Below, piece after piece: positions 1 to 8,600 of a DNA stretch of 64,000 nt; the first letter of the stretch is position 1; each line of letters begins with the position of its first letter. The DNA comes from Enterococcus sp. DIV2402 (lineage in GTDB: Bacteria > Bacillota > Bacilli > Lactobacillales > Enterococcaceae). The stretch lies in contig NZ_CP147251.1 of assembly GCF_017426705.2 (NCBI RefSeq), forward strand, positions 2,518,501 through 2,582,500. The letters run 5' to 3'. The translations under genes were made by a program, and so were the position numbers. The notes under the pieces are model-generated. The model ran no database searches. It was not told where the DNA came from and was given only the letters and a program-made list of their open reading frames with translations.

Positions 1-360
1 TCGTTGATTGTAAACTTTTCCTAAAATAAAATTTCGAGCAATTTGTGCAGAACGATTTTCATCATCAGAAACTCGATACTGCTCTTTACGTAGAATAACG
101 TTTCCTTGACTACTTCCGATAACTCTTGCTCTAAAACGACCATTTCTATCTAAAAAAACAATCGAAATGTTACGTTCCGCACAATATCCCATCAAGGCTG
201 GACTTGCTCCTGTATAGCCAAAAGTTACTACAGACTCAACATTGTGGGAAGGAACTCTTCCCACAATTGAACCATCATTTTTCAATACAATATTGTCCCC
301 GTCCAGCGACAAATAATGATCGGGTTGTGTTACAAATAAAGTGTTTAAAAGCCTTCTCAT
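1..360 (-). CDS. cas1: CRISPR-associated endonuclease Cas1, type I-C (5' part only)
   Basis: This is the N-terminal 120 residues of Cas1; the rest lies beyond the left edge. Cas1 is the metal-dependent integrase that, with Cas2, inserts new spacers. The start (MRRLLNTLFVTQPDHYLSLD) is typical of type I-C Cas1, and the N-terminal beta-sandwich pattern GRVPSHNVESVVTFGYTGAS is visible. The catalytic Glu/His/Asp residues fall outside the window. The ATG overlaps the cas4 stop as ATGA, so the two are translationally coupled, as in other I-C operons. Confidence 0.93.
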   Translation of the reverse strand, partial: MRRLLNTLFVTQPDHYLSLDGDNIVLKNDGSIVGRVPSHNVESVVTFGYTGASPALMGYCAERNISIVFLDRNGRFRARVIGSSQGNVILRKEQYRVSDDENRSAQIARNFILGKVYNQR

Positions 361-1013
361 TCGCTTAACCTCTTTTCAATGTATCGATCCACCGATTCTT
401 TCGTCATTAACCGTGGTAAACAAATATTCTGTAAAGAACAACTTTTGCACCATTTCCCTGTTTTCACTCGTGGCGTATGTTTTTTTCGATACAAATCTTG
501 CATTTTTATCAATGCTGTTCTAACTTCATTTTTCAACTCATCTGTAATCAAAACTGTTTCTCGATGTTTTACTTCATTATAAAACAAATATCCTTTATCA
601 ATCGTACAAACAAGCATTTCTTCTAAACACATCGATTGTGCAACTAATTGTAATATATCTGAATGATTCATTTTCGGTTTTCCACGCTTGTACTCGACAG
701 GATAAATCTTATATTTACCGCCTAATTTCGGAATTTCTACTCCATCTTTATCTTTTATGAACTCTACTACATCACAAATACCTGTGATTGCCAATTCATG
801 GGATTGAACATGCATTGATCGTGAAACAATTTTATTGCCACGTTTTTCTTTCATAAAAGGTTGATCTGCATTTCGATGAAGATGTTGTCCTTGTACCGTC
901 CGTAGATTTTCTTCCCATTGCTGTTCAATATGAATCAATGCCCATTGACGTGGGCAAAATTCATAATGCTGGATCCCCGAAAGCATTAGATATTCATCTG
1001 TTTTATAGTCCAT
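357..1013 (-). CDS. cas4: CRISPR-associated exonuclease Cas4, type I-C
   Basis: The 218-residue protein is a RecB-family nuclease with an Fe-S cluster. Cas4 trims and orients prespacers by PAM before Cas1-Cas2 integrates them. Visible features are the first cluster cysteine C20 (FCPRQW), the three C-terminal cysteines C189, C192 and C198, Asp81 in GICDVVEF, and the E107-x-K109 motif in PVEYKRGK. All expected catalytic and cluster residues are present, so it looks functional. It follows cas7 with a gap of 2 bases and overlaps cas1 by 4 bases. Confidence 0.93.
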   Translation of the reverse strand: MDYKTDEYLMLSGIQHYEFCPRQWALIHIEQQWEENLRTVQGQHLHRNADQPFMKEKRGNKIVSRSMHVQSHELAITGICDVVEFIKDKDGVEIPKLGGKYKIYPVEYKRGKPKMNHSDILQLVAQSMCLEEMLVCTIDKGYLFYNEVKHRETVLITDELKNEVRTALIKMQDLYRKKHTPRVKTGKWCKSCSLQNICLPRLMTKESVDRYIEKRLSE

Positions 1014-1015
1014 AA

Positions 1016-1867
1016 TTATAGACCTTCTAGAATTTCAACATGTAACCCTTTTTCTTTATATTCATCCAGTTTATCTTGATTTAGAGTAACTTGATAATCT
1101 GAATATTGAACTCCGTGAAAAGCATCAGGTTCTTTCCATTGTAATAAATCATGAATTTTTGCACTAGATACATTTCCTAATTTATTTGAATGTGTAAACC
1201 AAAAGACCTCTTTTACTGCCATTGATCCTTCTGGACGAGCAGATGATGCGTCGTTTTCGAATAATGTCACTAAAGATTCTTTAACAACTTCCAAATCTTT
1301 TTCATCAAATCCTGTCTTTTCTGAAAAATAAGCATTTGCAGAACCATACACAACATATACACCATATTCGACAAAGTGTTTACTTCCCATAGTATCTGAT
1401 GAACGTCCAGATTTTCCTGTTGCTTCCATGCTATTTGAACTACGTGTAATTTGCAGCGTTGTGGTTTCAATTGGAGCCAATGATTTTGCCATGCTAATGG
1501 AAACTGGGCCACGAATACCAATTGATTTCTTGTAATATGTGATTACTTGGCCAAATGTTCGAACATCTAGCCATTTTTCATTTGCTTCTTTTTCAATTTT
1601 TTCGTCAGAATCTTTAGATGTAAATACATCTTCAAATCTTTTCTGTAAAGAAGTAAATTTGTCATCACTACGGTCACGTGATTTCACAAAAATCTCATAA
1701 CCTTGATCTTGCATACGATTACGAATTTTTCGTTTAATAGCTACATCACTAATCAATCCAAATCCATTTGAATCAGTTCTGGGCATATTTCCTGCTAATG
1801 GATCACCATTAGGATTTGCATTTCTCACTTCAATTGTTGCAATAAAATCTACTTTATTCGTTATCAT
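1016..1867 (-). CDS. cas7: Cascade backbone protein Cas7, type I-C (Csd2)
   Basis: The protein has 283 residues, the usual length for Csd2/Cas7. Several copies polymerise along the crRNA to form the Cascade backbone. The N terminus has the Csd2 signature IEVRNANPNGDPLAGNMPR, followed by the R-T-D-S-N-G segment. The start overlaps the end of cas8c by 14 bases. No frameshift or early stop is seen. Confidence 0.94.
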   Translation of the reverse strand: MITNKVDFIATIEVRNANPNGDPLAGNMPRTDSNGFGLISDVAIKRKIRNRMQDQGYEIFVKSRDRSDDKFTSLQKRFEDVFTSKDSDEKIEKEANEKWLDVRTFGQVITYYKKSIGIRGPVSISMAKSLAPIETTTLQITRSSNSMEATGKSGRSSDTMGSKHFVEYGVYVVYGSANAYFSEKTGFDEKDLEVVKESLVTLFENDASSARPEGSMAVKEVFWFTHSNKLGNVSSAKIHDLLQWKEPDAFHGVQYSDYQVTLNQDKLDEYKEKGLHVEILEGL

Positions 1868-3755
1868 TTTTTACTTCCTCGCTTTCACTATTTTCTTTTT
1901 TTGTAAAAATAAATTGCATTTCTGCATAATATCCAAAAATAAATTGATAATCCAAGGGCTTATTAACTTCATTTTGATCAGCTAGATAAACCGACAACAA
2001 ATTAATGATTTCTGTCTTCTCTTTATTTAATTTTACTAAAAGTCCTGGTTTAGAATTTAATAACGTTTTTTCATAGTTTTTTGTCTTATCAATTAATGTC
2101 TTCATTGTTGTTGCAGGATGATTTGTATAGGATGTCCAAAATTTTTGCGCATTTGTTACACGTTTATTTTCATCAGTGTTATATGTCATTGCCTCTATCT
2201 GATCTAATATCGCTAATAAGCGCCCAAATAAATATGAACGATTTTTGTTTTCTCTGTCTAACATGTATGATATCTCCCCTCTATATTGACTAAAAAGTGC
2301 TAATGTTGTAAATTGAATTTGATTCCAAGTCATAGAATAATTTAGTCTTTTGCGAATATTCATGTTAAGCGCCGTTAAAATATTAGCAGGAACAGATTGT
2401 CCATCTAATAAACGAATAACTAGATTTTGGAATTGATCTTTTTTAAAGTTATCATTATCCAATTCTAATTTCCCATTTCGCTCTATTCCATATGCCGTTA
2501 ATAACATTTGAAATAATGAAGGTGTTGTTAACTTCATTTCTTGTTTATCTTTATGATATTGTTCCCAAGAATAATTTTTTTGCCATTTATCTAAATTATT
2601 TTTTAATTGTGATACTTCTAATTCACGAAAATATTTTAAAGATATTCTTCCATTACTCGCCTTGTCAATAATTGCTACATAATAACTAGAATCATCACGA
2701 AACAATTGTTTGCCTTTTATAAATGAATCTCCCACTTTTTTATTGGTTTTAGAAACAAGTGGAGTATTAAATTCTTCTACCTCATCTCCAAAATCTATAT
2801 ACATAGGCAATGTAATATCAATTTGGCTCTCATTAGCTATATCATCACTAAACCAGTTAATCAGATATTGTTGTCCACCTAACCATCGTCGACTATTTTT
2901 ATTTTCTAATAAATATTTCAACATCAAATGGATTTTTTCTGATGTCCTGTAGCCAATTTGAATAATATCTGAACCATGTTGAAATCTACCTTTATAAGTC
3001 TCAATATTATTACTTACAGATATGAGTTTTGCATTCCCCATCAAACCTCGATGCTTAGAAGTCATTTGCTGTACTTCTTTACTAATATTACACATCCCTT
3101 GTTGTATATCTTGTGATTCAACATACTGAATATAATCGTTATGCAATGCAACATACTCTGTAACACTTACAGTCTTATAGCCAATGAAATCTGCTACTGC
3201 AAAAGTAAGAAAAATTTTAGACAAATCAATTTTTTTATTTTTATCATTATCTTTCTCAGTGTATTGCACTTCAAGACCTTTTCTTGTGTGTTTATTAACT
3301 CCATCGATAGTATTTAAAACGTCATCTATGAAATTCTCTTTGTTAGTAAAGTTTTTTATTATTTTTAGATAGTCTTTAATTTCTTTATTCTCTATTGAGC
3401 TATACCATTTACTAAATTCATTCCTATATAATTCGTTCATTTCCTTATTTTCATATAACATATAACTTATTTTATCAACTAAAGGATGACTAGGAGGATA
3501 TTTTCCTGATCGCGCAACTGAATCATTTGTCACCGGAAAAATAATTATTTCATCTTCTGAAAGATACTCCGAACGTAGTAATTGTCCGTCTTTTGTTAAA
3601 GTTACTTGGATAATATCATTTCCTCTGGATTTCATACTTGTATGATACAACGGTAAAAGAATTGTATTATCGTCGTTGTGATTATCTACTAAACCATTGG
3701 CTATACTATTATCATAGGCATTATACAATGCAGTTAAAAAATCCATGAGTCTCAC
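1854..3755 (-). CDS. cas8c: Cascade large subunit Cas8c (Csd1)
   Basis: The 633-residue protein is the type I-C large subunit, which recognises the PAM and opens the target duplex. In several I-C systems an internal start within this gene yields a separate small subunit (Cas11c); the C-terminal 120 or so residues here are helical and could serve that role, but no internal start was proved. The gene overlaps cas5 by 4 bases (ATGA) and cas7 by 14. Length and position identify it, because Csd1 proteins diverge fast. Confidence 0.9.
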   Translation of the reverse strand: MRLMDFLTALYNAYDNSIANGLVDNHNDDNTILLPLYHTSMKSRGNDIIQVTLTKDGQLLRSEYLSEDEIIIFPVTNDSVARSGKYPPSHPLVDKISYMLYENKEMNELYRNEFSKWYSSIENKEIKDYLKIIKNFTNKENFIDDVLNTIDGVNKHTRKGLEVQYTEKDNDKNKKIDLSKIFLTFAVADFIGYKTVSVTEYVALHNDYIQYVESQDIQQGMCNISKEVQQMTSKHRGLMGNAKLISVSNNIETYKGRFQHGSDIIQIGYRTSEKIHLMLKYLLENKNSRRWLGGQQYLINWFSDDIANESQIDITLPMYIDFGDEVEEFNTPLVSKTNKKVGDSFIKGKQLFRDDSSYYVAIIDKASNGRISLKYFRELEVSQLKNNLDKWQKNYSWEQYHKDKQEMKLTTPSLFQMLLTAYGIERNGKLELDNDNFKKDQFQNLVIRLLDGQSVPANILTALNMNIRKRLNYSMTWNQIQFTTLALFSQYRGEISYMLDRENKNRSYLFGRLLAILDQIEAMTYNTDENKRVTNAQKFWTSYTNHPATTMKTLIDKTKNYEKTLLNSKPGLLVKLNKEKTEIINLLSVYLADQNEVNKPLDYQFIFGYYAEMQFIFTKKENSESEEVKNDNE

Positions 3756-4474
3756 CTCTTTTCCATTTGCTTGTATTCGTTGAATTCATCATCTACAGAC
3801 TTTAATTTTTCGGATAGTTTGAACTTGTAATTTGAGAGCTCATTTACAATCTCGCATTTTTCACGAGAGTCAAATTTGATAATTCCATCTTTCATAAACG
3901 TTTCTTTAAAGTAACTTTTCAATGGTTCATTAGGCTTGGTCGGATATTCAAATTCTTGAAACATAATACCTAAAGACAGTACTTGTCCTTCATAATCACT
4001 CTTCGCTTGTACATACTCTTCTTTAGTAATATATTCAGCAGTAGCTACACATTCTCTAGTACCGATGAATATATCTCTACGCCCACCTCGTTTGATTGAT
4101 TTTTCCATAATCGCTTCATGTTTTTTAGCATTTCGGTCATAAATCAAATCAGGTCGATTTTCATTCCACTCCATATGAAAACAAATAAGGTACTCTACAT
4201 TGATCAGATAAGATACATAATTCAAATCTGCTTTCATGCTCCCTAGCAAAGCTCTTGTACCGATAACTTCTGTTTGTATCTGATTCATGACTTTCACTTC
4301 TTTTACAACATTTTTGAAAGTCGGCTTAAAGTATATGGCATCGATAATTCCTGTTAAACATTGTCTAGTTGGCGTTGAATAAGAATATTTCTCTCCGCCA
4401 CCTTTAGACGCTGGATTACTGATTAACCCGTAGTCACCTTTCACCTTAACAAAAAATTCTCTTTGTTTCGTCAA
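3752..4474 (-). CDS. cas5: Cas5 of type I-C (crRNA-processing Cas5d)
   Basis: The 240-residue protein is a RAMP-fold subunit. Type I-C lacks Cas6, and Cas5 cuts the repeat RNA and then stays on the 5' handle. A Lys-Lys-His triplet at residues 117-119 (DRNAKKHEA) matches the place of the catalytic Lys-His of characterised Cas5d proteins; Tyr30, Tyr32 or Tyr48 could supply the tyrosine. The N terminus (EFFVKVKGDYGLISNPASKG) is typical. The gene starts 26 bases after cas3 ends and overlaps cas8c. Confidence 0.92.
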   Translation of the reverse strand: MTKQREFFVKVKGDYGLISNPASKGGGEKYSYSTPTRQCLTGIIDAIYFKPTFKNVVKEVKVMNQIQTEVIGTRALLGSMKADLNYVSYLINVEYLICFHMEWNENRPDLIYDRNAKKHEAIMEKSIKRGGRRDIFIGTRECVATAEYITKEEYVQAKSDYEGQVLSLGIMFQEFEYPTKPNEPLKSYFKETFMKDGIIKFDSREKCEIVNELSNYKFKLSEKLKSVDDEFNEYKQMEKR

Positions 4475-4500
4475 TTTTCTCTTCCTTTCTATTTTTTATT

Positions 4501-6963
4501 TTAAAATATGAAACCTTCTACAGATTCATTTGCTCCCATATCTGAACTATATAAAGATTCTTGCAATATTTGGATACGACCATCCAGCCTTTTATCTACA
4601 CTCTTATTAAGTTCATCATGTTTTTGCATATTAATTGTATAGGGTTGGAGCTCTTTCGAAATTTTTTGAATTTTTTGGAAATCATCTATTTGATAATTAC
4701 ATTCAAATCTTTCAACTGTAGTGATTAATTCTTCAATTTTTTCACGATTGCCACCATAATAAACAATTACACCATTTGTATTGCTTTGAATTAAGTCCAT
4801 TTTTATCCCAGCAGTTTTAAATGATTGTCTTAGATAGAATCGAGGATCAACCGCTTGCTCTCTATTTAAAGATAATAATTCATAAACTGTAGGTTCATCT
4901 TTTTTAGTAGGGTAATCAAATTCAGAAGTCTTACTATTGGTAAAGTATCGTTCGAAAAATTCATCATTTAATACCATAATATCTATTGGTGAATCTAAAT
5001 GTTGAACAATTTGTTCTGTAATTTGCTTTTTCTTTTTTATTGGTTTTAATTTTGTTAAATTTTCTTGTTGTGGATGAACATTTACTAGTTGTACAATACC
5101 TGTGTCAAGATTTCCTTCACGATTACAACGTCCACTAGCTTGTACAATCGAGTCAATCCCTGCATAAGAACGAATAACACGATTAAAGTCTAAATCCACT
5201 CCTGCTTCAATCAATTGGGTACTCACACATATCACAGGTTCATGAGGAAGTTTCCTTCTGATAGTCTCAATAATATCTAACCGATGTTGGGCACACATAT
5301 TCGTAGATAGATGGTAACATTGTCGTGAGTCAGTCTCTTTTATCAACGTATATAATTGTTTAACCGAGGCTTTTGTATTTAAAATAATTAAAATTGACTC
5401 TTTTTCATATTGAGAAATTGCTTCTGCAATATCTTCAAGTGAATTTGTTGAATTCTCTTCGTTGAATTTATAAACTTTAGTACGCTTAAAAATTTCACGT
5501 TCTTCTTCGTTCAGCTGAACAATATCGGCATCTTCATTATTCATGCCTCCATATTGAATTTTATGAGGAAGATTATCTGAATTATAGACAGGTTGTGTCG
5601 CAGTACACAAAACAACATTGACTTTCATCACTTTACTTAAAAAATCGAGCGTTAAATTGAATAGAGTTGTCACTTCTATAGGTAAAGCTTGCACTTCATC
5701 CAGTATGATTGTACTGTTAATCAAATTTGTAAACCGTCGAATGTTACTTGATTTTGTTTTGAAAAATGTTTGAAATATTTGAACCATTGTGCTCAATATA
5801 ACTGGGCTATCCCATGTATCGACTAAATATTCTTTCAGAGCTTGATCTCTTTCGTCGTGTATCTCATTTTCATCATCAGATTCAACAATATTTGAATGAT
5901 GCTCTAAAACACCTTCTGCATTTATTTCTCCTTCGACTTCATGCCCCACAGTATATTTAATCGTAGAAGCATTCTGTTCTAATACTGATAAATATGCCGT
6001 AATGTAAATAAAACGTTTCTTTTTTTGATGTACCATTTGATGAAAACCATAACGCATACTTAAATTTGTTTTTCCTGCACCAGTCGGCAAATCTAAACGA
6101 TAAATCCCTGGTGAATCATTTATTCCACGTTCTTTAGCAATTTCCGCTATTTTAGTACGAACAACATTCATCGGTTTCGTGGGATTAATAAATCCCGCAT
6201 AGCGTTTCTCAATACTAGCTAAATAGCCATCAGCTAATTCTTCACATTTTTGCGAAGAAAAAGGAGTAACAATTTTCTCATATGCATTAATAGTATCTAA
6301 AATGTCAGCATTTTTTAATAATGATAAATATAGTCGCATAATTAATGTTTGATAATATGCTCTTTCAGAATTATCTTTATAAGCTAATTTTTTCCATAAC
6401 TCAACATATTCATAAAACGCTTTCAAAATCAATTGTTCAAAAGAAATCTCACATAGTTCTTTCATCTTTTCTTCTAAATTTTTGGCAAAATTTATAATAT
6501 CTTTTTCGTATTTATATTTTCCATCTGAATTATAAGCTAGTCTTTCATATAATTTGCTGTACCCAAATTTTTTAGGATCGAATTCATCATCATCTATTTT
6601 TTCAGACAGTGGTATATCATATACTCCATGGTGGGCAGAAATTACATATGCAATCGTTTCACAAAAAGCACTACAATATTTTCTATCGTCAATTTTAATC
6701 TGTTTTTTAAGTAAATTACCTATATTTAAATATAAATAAAGTGCACCAGCTGAAGTATGATTCACTTTCATAGTTGGTTTTCGCAAAATTTTCTCTTGAA
6801 AAAGAGCATCCGCTTTACCTAGATCATGGTATAATCCTATTAAAAACAAGACATTTTTTTGTTCAATTTCAGCTGCCATTGAAGATGCATCTTTTGCTAC
6901 ATTAAAAAGATGCTCTTCTAGCAATTGGGATTTTTTTGATTCTTGTTCATAATGTGCATACAT
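4501..6963 (-). CDS. cas3: CRISPR-associated nuclease-helicase Cas3, type I-C
   Basis: The 820-residue protein has an N-terminal HD nuclease domain (H18, H46-D47 in YHDLGK, H69, H111-H112, D220) and a C-terminal SF2 helicase with Walker A DLPTGAGKT (291-299), Walker B LDEVQALP (421-428) and the motif VI segment QASGRCNREG. Cas3 is recruited by Cascade to nick and unwind target DNA, then degrades it. All key residues are present, so the effector looks intact. A ribosome site AGAAGG lies 7 bases before the ATG. It is the first gene of the operon. Confidence 0.95.
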   Translation of the reverse strand: MYAHYEQESKKSQLLEEHLFNVAKDASSMAAEIEQKNVLFLIGLYHDLGKADALFQEKILRKPTMKVNHTSAGALYLYLNIGNLLKKQIKIDDRKYCSAFCETIAYVISAHHGVYDIPLSEKIDDDEFDPKKFGYSKLYERLAYNSDGKYKYEKDIINFAKNLEEKMKELCEISFEQLILKAFYEYVELWKKLAYKDNSERAYYQTLIMRLYLSLLKNADILDTINAYEKIVTPFSSQKCEELADGYLASIEKRYAGFINPTKPMNVVRTKIAEIAKERGINDSPGIYRLDLPTGAGKTNLSMRYGFHQMVHQKKKRFIYITAYLSVLEQNASTIKYTVGHEVEGEINAEGVLEHHSNIVESDDENEIHDERDQALKEYLVDTWDSPVILSTMVQIFQTFFKTKSSNIRRFTNLINSTIILDEVQALPIEVTTLFNLTLDFLSKVMKVNVVLCTATQPVYNSDNLPHKIQYGGMNNEDADIVQLNEEEREIFKRTKVYKFNEENSTNSLEDIAEAISQYEKESILIILNTKASVKQLYTLIKETDSRQCYHLSTNMCAQHRLDIIETIRRKLPHEPVICVSTQLIEAGVDLDFNRVIRSYAGIDSIVQASGRCNREGNLDTGIVQLVNVHPQQENLTKLKPIKKKKQITEQIVQHLDSPIDIMVLNDEFFERYFTNSKTSEFDYPTKKDEPTVYELLSLNREQAVDPRFYLRQSFKTAGIKMDLIQSNTNGVIVYYGGNREKIEELITTVERFECNYQIDDFQKIQKISKELQPYTINMQKHDELNKSVDKRLDGRIQILQESLYSSDMGANESVEGFIF

Positions 6964-7010
6964 TTAGCAACCTTCTTTCCTATGGTTAATCAATACATTA
7001 TTTAATCTTT

Positions 7011-7039
7011 TTAATAACTAAGCATTTTATATTGTGCAA
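7011..7039 (-). promoter_or_regulatory. Putative promoter of the cas operon
   Basis: On the minus strand, TTGCAC (7034-7039) and TATTAA (7011-7016) are separated by 17 bases, about 50 bases before the cas3 start. The -10 element is weak and the region is very AT-rich, so other choices such as the TATAAT-like stretches farther upstream are possible. Confidence 0.4.
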
Positions 7040-7088
7040 TTCCGTTTAACAAATTATATCCTCAAGTATAACATATATTATATGAGTT

Positions 7089-7121
7089 ATATTCGAAATA
7101 TTTACTCAATATTTCGAATAT
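7089..7121. repeat. Perfect 14-bp inverted repeat at the 3' end of the DUF2971 gene
   Basis: ATATTCGAAATATT (7089-7102) is followed after 5 bases by its exact reverse complement (7108-7121). The repeat covers the last codons and stop of the DUF2971 gene. It lacks a clear T-run on either strand, so it may be a weak terminator, a protein-binding palindrome near the cas promoter, or an mRNA-stability hairpin. Confidence 0.6.
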
Positions 7122-7800
7122 TCAAAACAGATTTCCTTAATGATATATTCTCAACATATTTAGTTAAAATTTTATATACTTGGTCATTATCTTTTGGTTT
7201 ATTGAGAGGACTTAAAGTGATTTCCATATTTTCTAACTGAGAAGCATCGAATGGAATATCTAAAAATCTTTTATTAAAATTTTTAATCTGGAAATAATTT
7301 GATAATATAGTTAACTTAAATCTACATTCGGATTGTTCCTCCCAAGCAGCACTCTTAATGCGTCCCCATTGCTCTATTCTAGAAATTTCTAGATTTCCCT
7401 CTATTCTTTCTTTAAGAAAAAAACTATCCTGCGTATATGTAATACAAAAAAACTCTGGTATCGTAGGCTCCCATTCCCATTTATTTTCGAAAGATAATTT
7501 TTTGAGATAATCAAGTGTACACTTATTTTGAGGTATTTTATTGAATAAATATTTTGAAATTCCAATTCTTACTCCAGGTTTATTTCCTGTATAATGCTCC
7601 CACATTCCTAACTGTTCTTTAGCTGAATTCGTCCAACATGATACGAAACATTTTCCATATGTATCTTTCCCGTTAATTAAAGAAGTTTCATTTCTATCTT
7701 CTAGAAAATTTAACTCTGTAAAACGAAGTGATTTAGTCTTCAAAATTTGTTCAAGGTTTTCAATGCTACAATAGTGATAGATTTTTTCAGACATTGTCAT
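7102..7800 (-). CDS. DUF2971 family protein
   Basis: The 232-residue protein begins YHYCSIENLEQILKTKSLRFTELNFLEDRNE, which is the DUF2971 pattern (a small domain with a conserved Tyr-Arg/His-x4 start and an N-D/E-x2-E segment). Later motifs are CFVSCWTNSAKEQLGMWEHY and the EQSECRFKL segment. No biochemical role is established; DUF2971 genes are often found in accessory regions near defence genes. It lies upstream of, and on the same strand as, the cas operon, but has its own 3' hairpin and a 138-base gap, so co-transcription is uncertain. Confidence 0.8.
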   Translation of the reverse strand: MTMSEKIYHYCSIENLEQILKTKSLRFTELNFLEDRNETSLINGKDTYGKCFVSCWTNSAKEQLGMWEHYTGNKPGVRIGISKYLFNKIPQNKCTLDYLKKLSFENKWEWEPTIPEFFCITYTQDSFFLKERIEGNLEISRIEQWGRIKSAAWEEQSECRFKLTILSNYFQIKNFNKRFLDIPFDASQLENMEITLSPLNKPKDNDQVYKILTKYVENISLRKSVLNIRNIE

Positions 7801-7880
7801 CCTCTCCTTTATATTCTATGTTAATTTGTTATATAAAAAAATAGCAACTTTTTGTCAATTTTTTATTTCATAAACAAACA

Positions 7881-7925
7881 AAAAAATCATTTATCAGAAA
7901 ATTTCACTTCTGATAAATGACTTTT
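7881..7925. terminator. Bidirectional rho-independent terminator
   Basis: A perfect 12-bp stem (TCATTTATCAGA 7887-7898 with 7909-7920, loop 10) is flanked by an A-run on the left and CTTTTT on the right, so it can stop transcription on both strands. It isolates the HU gene from DUF2971 and cas. Confidence 0.75.
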
Positions 7926-7946
7926 TATTACCAATATTCTATGTAA

Positions 7947-7982
7947 GGGCACTTTAACATAAAAGAAAGAAGTGCCTTTTTT
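7947..7982 (+). terminator. Terminator-like hairpin with T-run
   Basis: GGCACTT (7948-7954) pairs with AAGTGCC (7970-7976), followed by six T on the plus strand. No plus-strand gene precedes it. It may be a relic, or may end antisense transcription. Confidence 0.4.
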
Positions 7983-8063
7983 AAAAAATAAAAAATTAAC
8001 ATATTTTCAATCCGCACACTACAACCGTAGCGTGACATAACATCTCTGTTATTTTAAACAAAA

Positions 8064-8084
8064 ACCCCCGATTGCTCGAGGGCT
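8064..8084 (-). terminator. Terminator of the HU gene
   Basis: On the minus strand CCCTCGA and TCGGGGG pair around a GCAA tetraloop (8065-8082), followed by TTTTTGTTT. It lies 15 bases past the HU stop. Confidence 0.85.
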
Positions 8085-8096
8085 TAAAAAGCTGTC

Positions 8097-8372
8097 TTAT
8101 TTAACAGCGTCTTTCAATGCTTTACCTGGTTTGAATGCAGGTACTTTGCTTGCAGGGATTTTGATTTCTTCACCAGTTTGTGGGTTACGACCTTTACGTT
8201 CTGCGCGAGAGCGTACTTCGAAGTTACCAAAACCGATCAATTGAACTTTTTCACCGTTAGCTAAAGCTTCTTGAATAGTTGAAAATACAGCGTCAACTGC
8301 CGCAGTTGCGTCTTTTTTAGTTAAATCAGTAGCTTCTGCAACTTTTTCGATTAATTCTGCTTTGTTTGCCAT
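8097..8372 (-). CDS. hup: DNA-binding protein HU
   Basis: The 91-residue protein begins [20 protein letters not shown] and contains the DNA-binding arm segment [23 protein letters not shown] coats and bends DNA as a dimer. A start farther upstream would add 26 residues, but the ATG at 8372 is preceded by AGGAGGTGA at good spacing and fits the family length. It is a single-gene transcript with its own promoter and terminator. Confidence 0.97.
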   Translation of the reverse strand: MANKAELIEKVAEATDLTKKDATAAVDAVFSTIQEALANGEKVQLIGFGNFEVRSRAERKGRNPQTGEEIKIPASKVPAFKPGKALKDAVK

Positions 8373-8449
8373 GGATGGTTTCACCTCCTGAAAAATTTTA
8401 TGATGCTTTCCATCAATCACAAAACTTGAGTGGTCCAAGCCTTGCGACA

Positions 8450-8474
8450 AATATTGATTTTCATCATCAATATT
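8450..8474. repeat. Inverted repeat in the HU 5' leader
   Basis: AATATTGAT (8450-8458) and ATCAATATT (8466-8474) form a perfect 9-bp repeat with a 7-base loop. It lies in the predicted untranslated leader of hup, between promoter and ribosome site. Confidence 0.5.
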
Positions 8475-8501
8475 CTGCTATAACGTTATCATAAGAACCT
8501 T

Positions 8502-8530
8502 ATAATATCAAGGGATTTAACGTTTTCCAA
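8502..8530 (-). promoter_or_regulatory. Promoter of hup
   Basis: Minus-strand TTGGAA (8525-8530), 17-base spacer, TATTAT (8502-8507). It predicts a leader of about 120 bases carrying the inverted repeat at 8450-8474. Confidence 0.65.
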
Positions 8531-8600
8531 TCGTTTTTTTAATTTTCTTCTCTAATAAACAACTATTTTTGTCAAATAACGCAAACTATGGTAAAATTTG

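Noticed and set aside
1..360. CRISPR array within the window
   Set aside because: No direct repeats with regular spacing are seen; in type I-C loci the array follows cas2, which lies left of the window.
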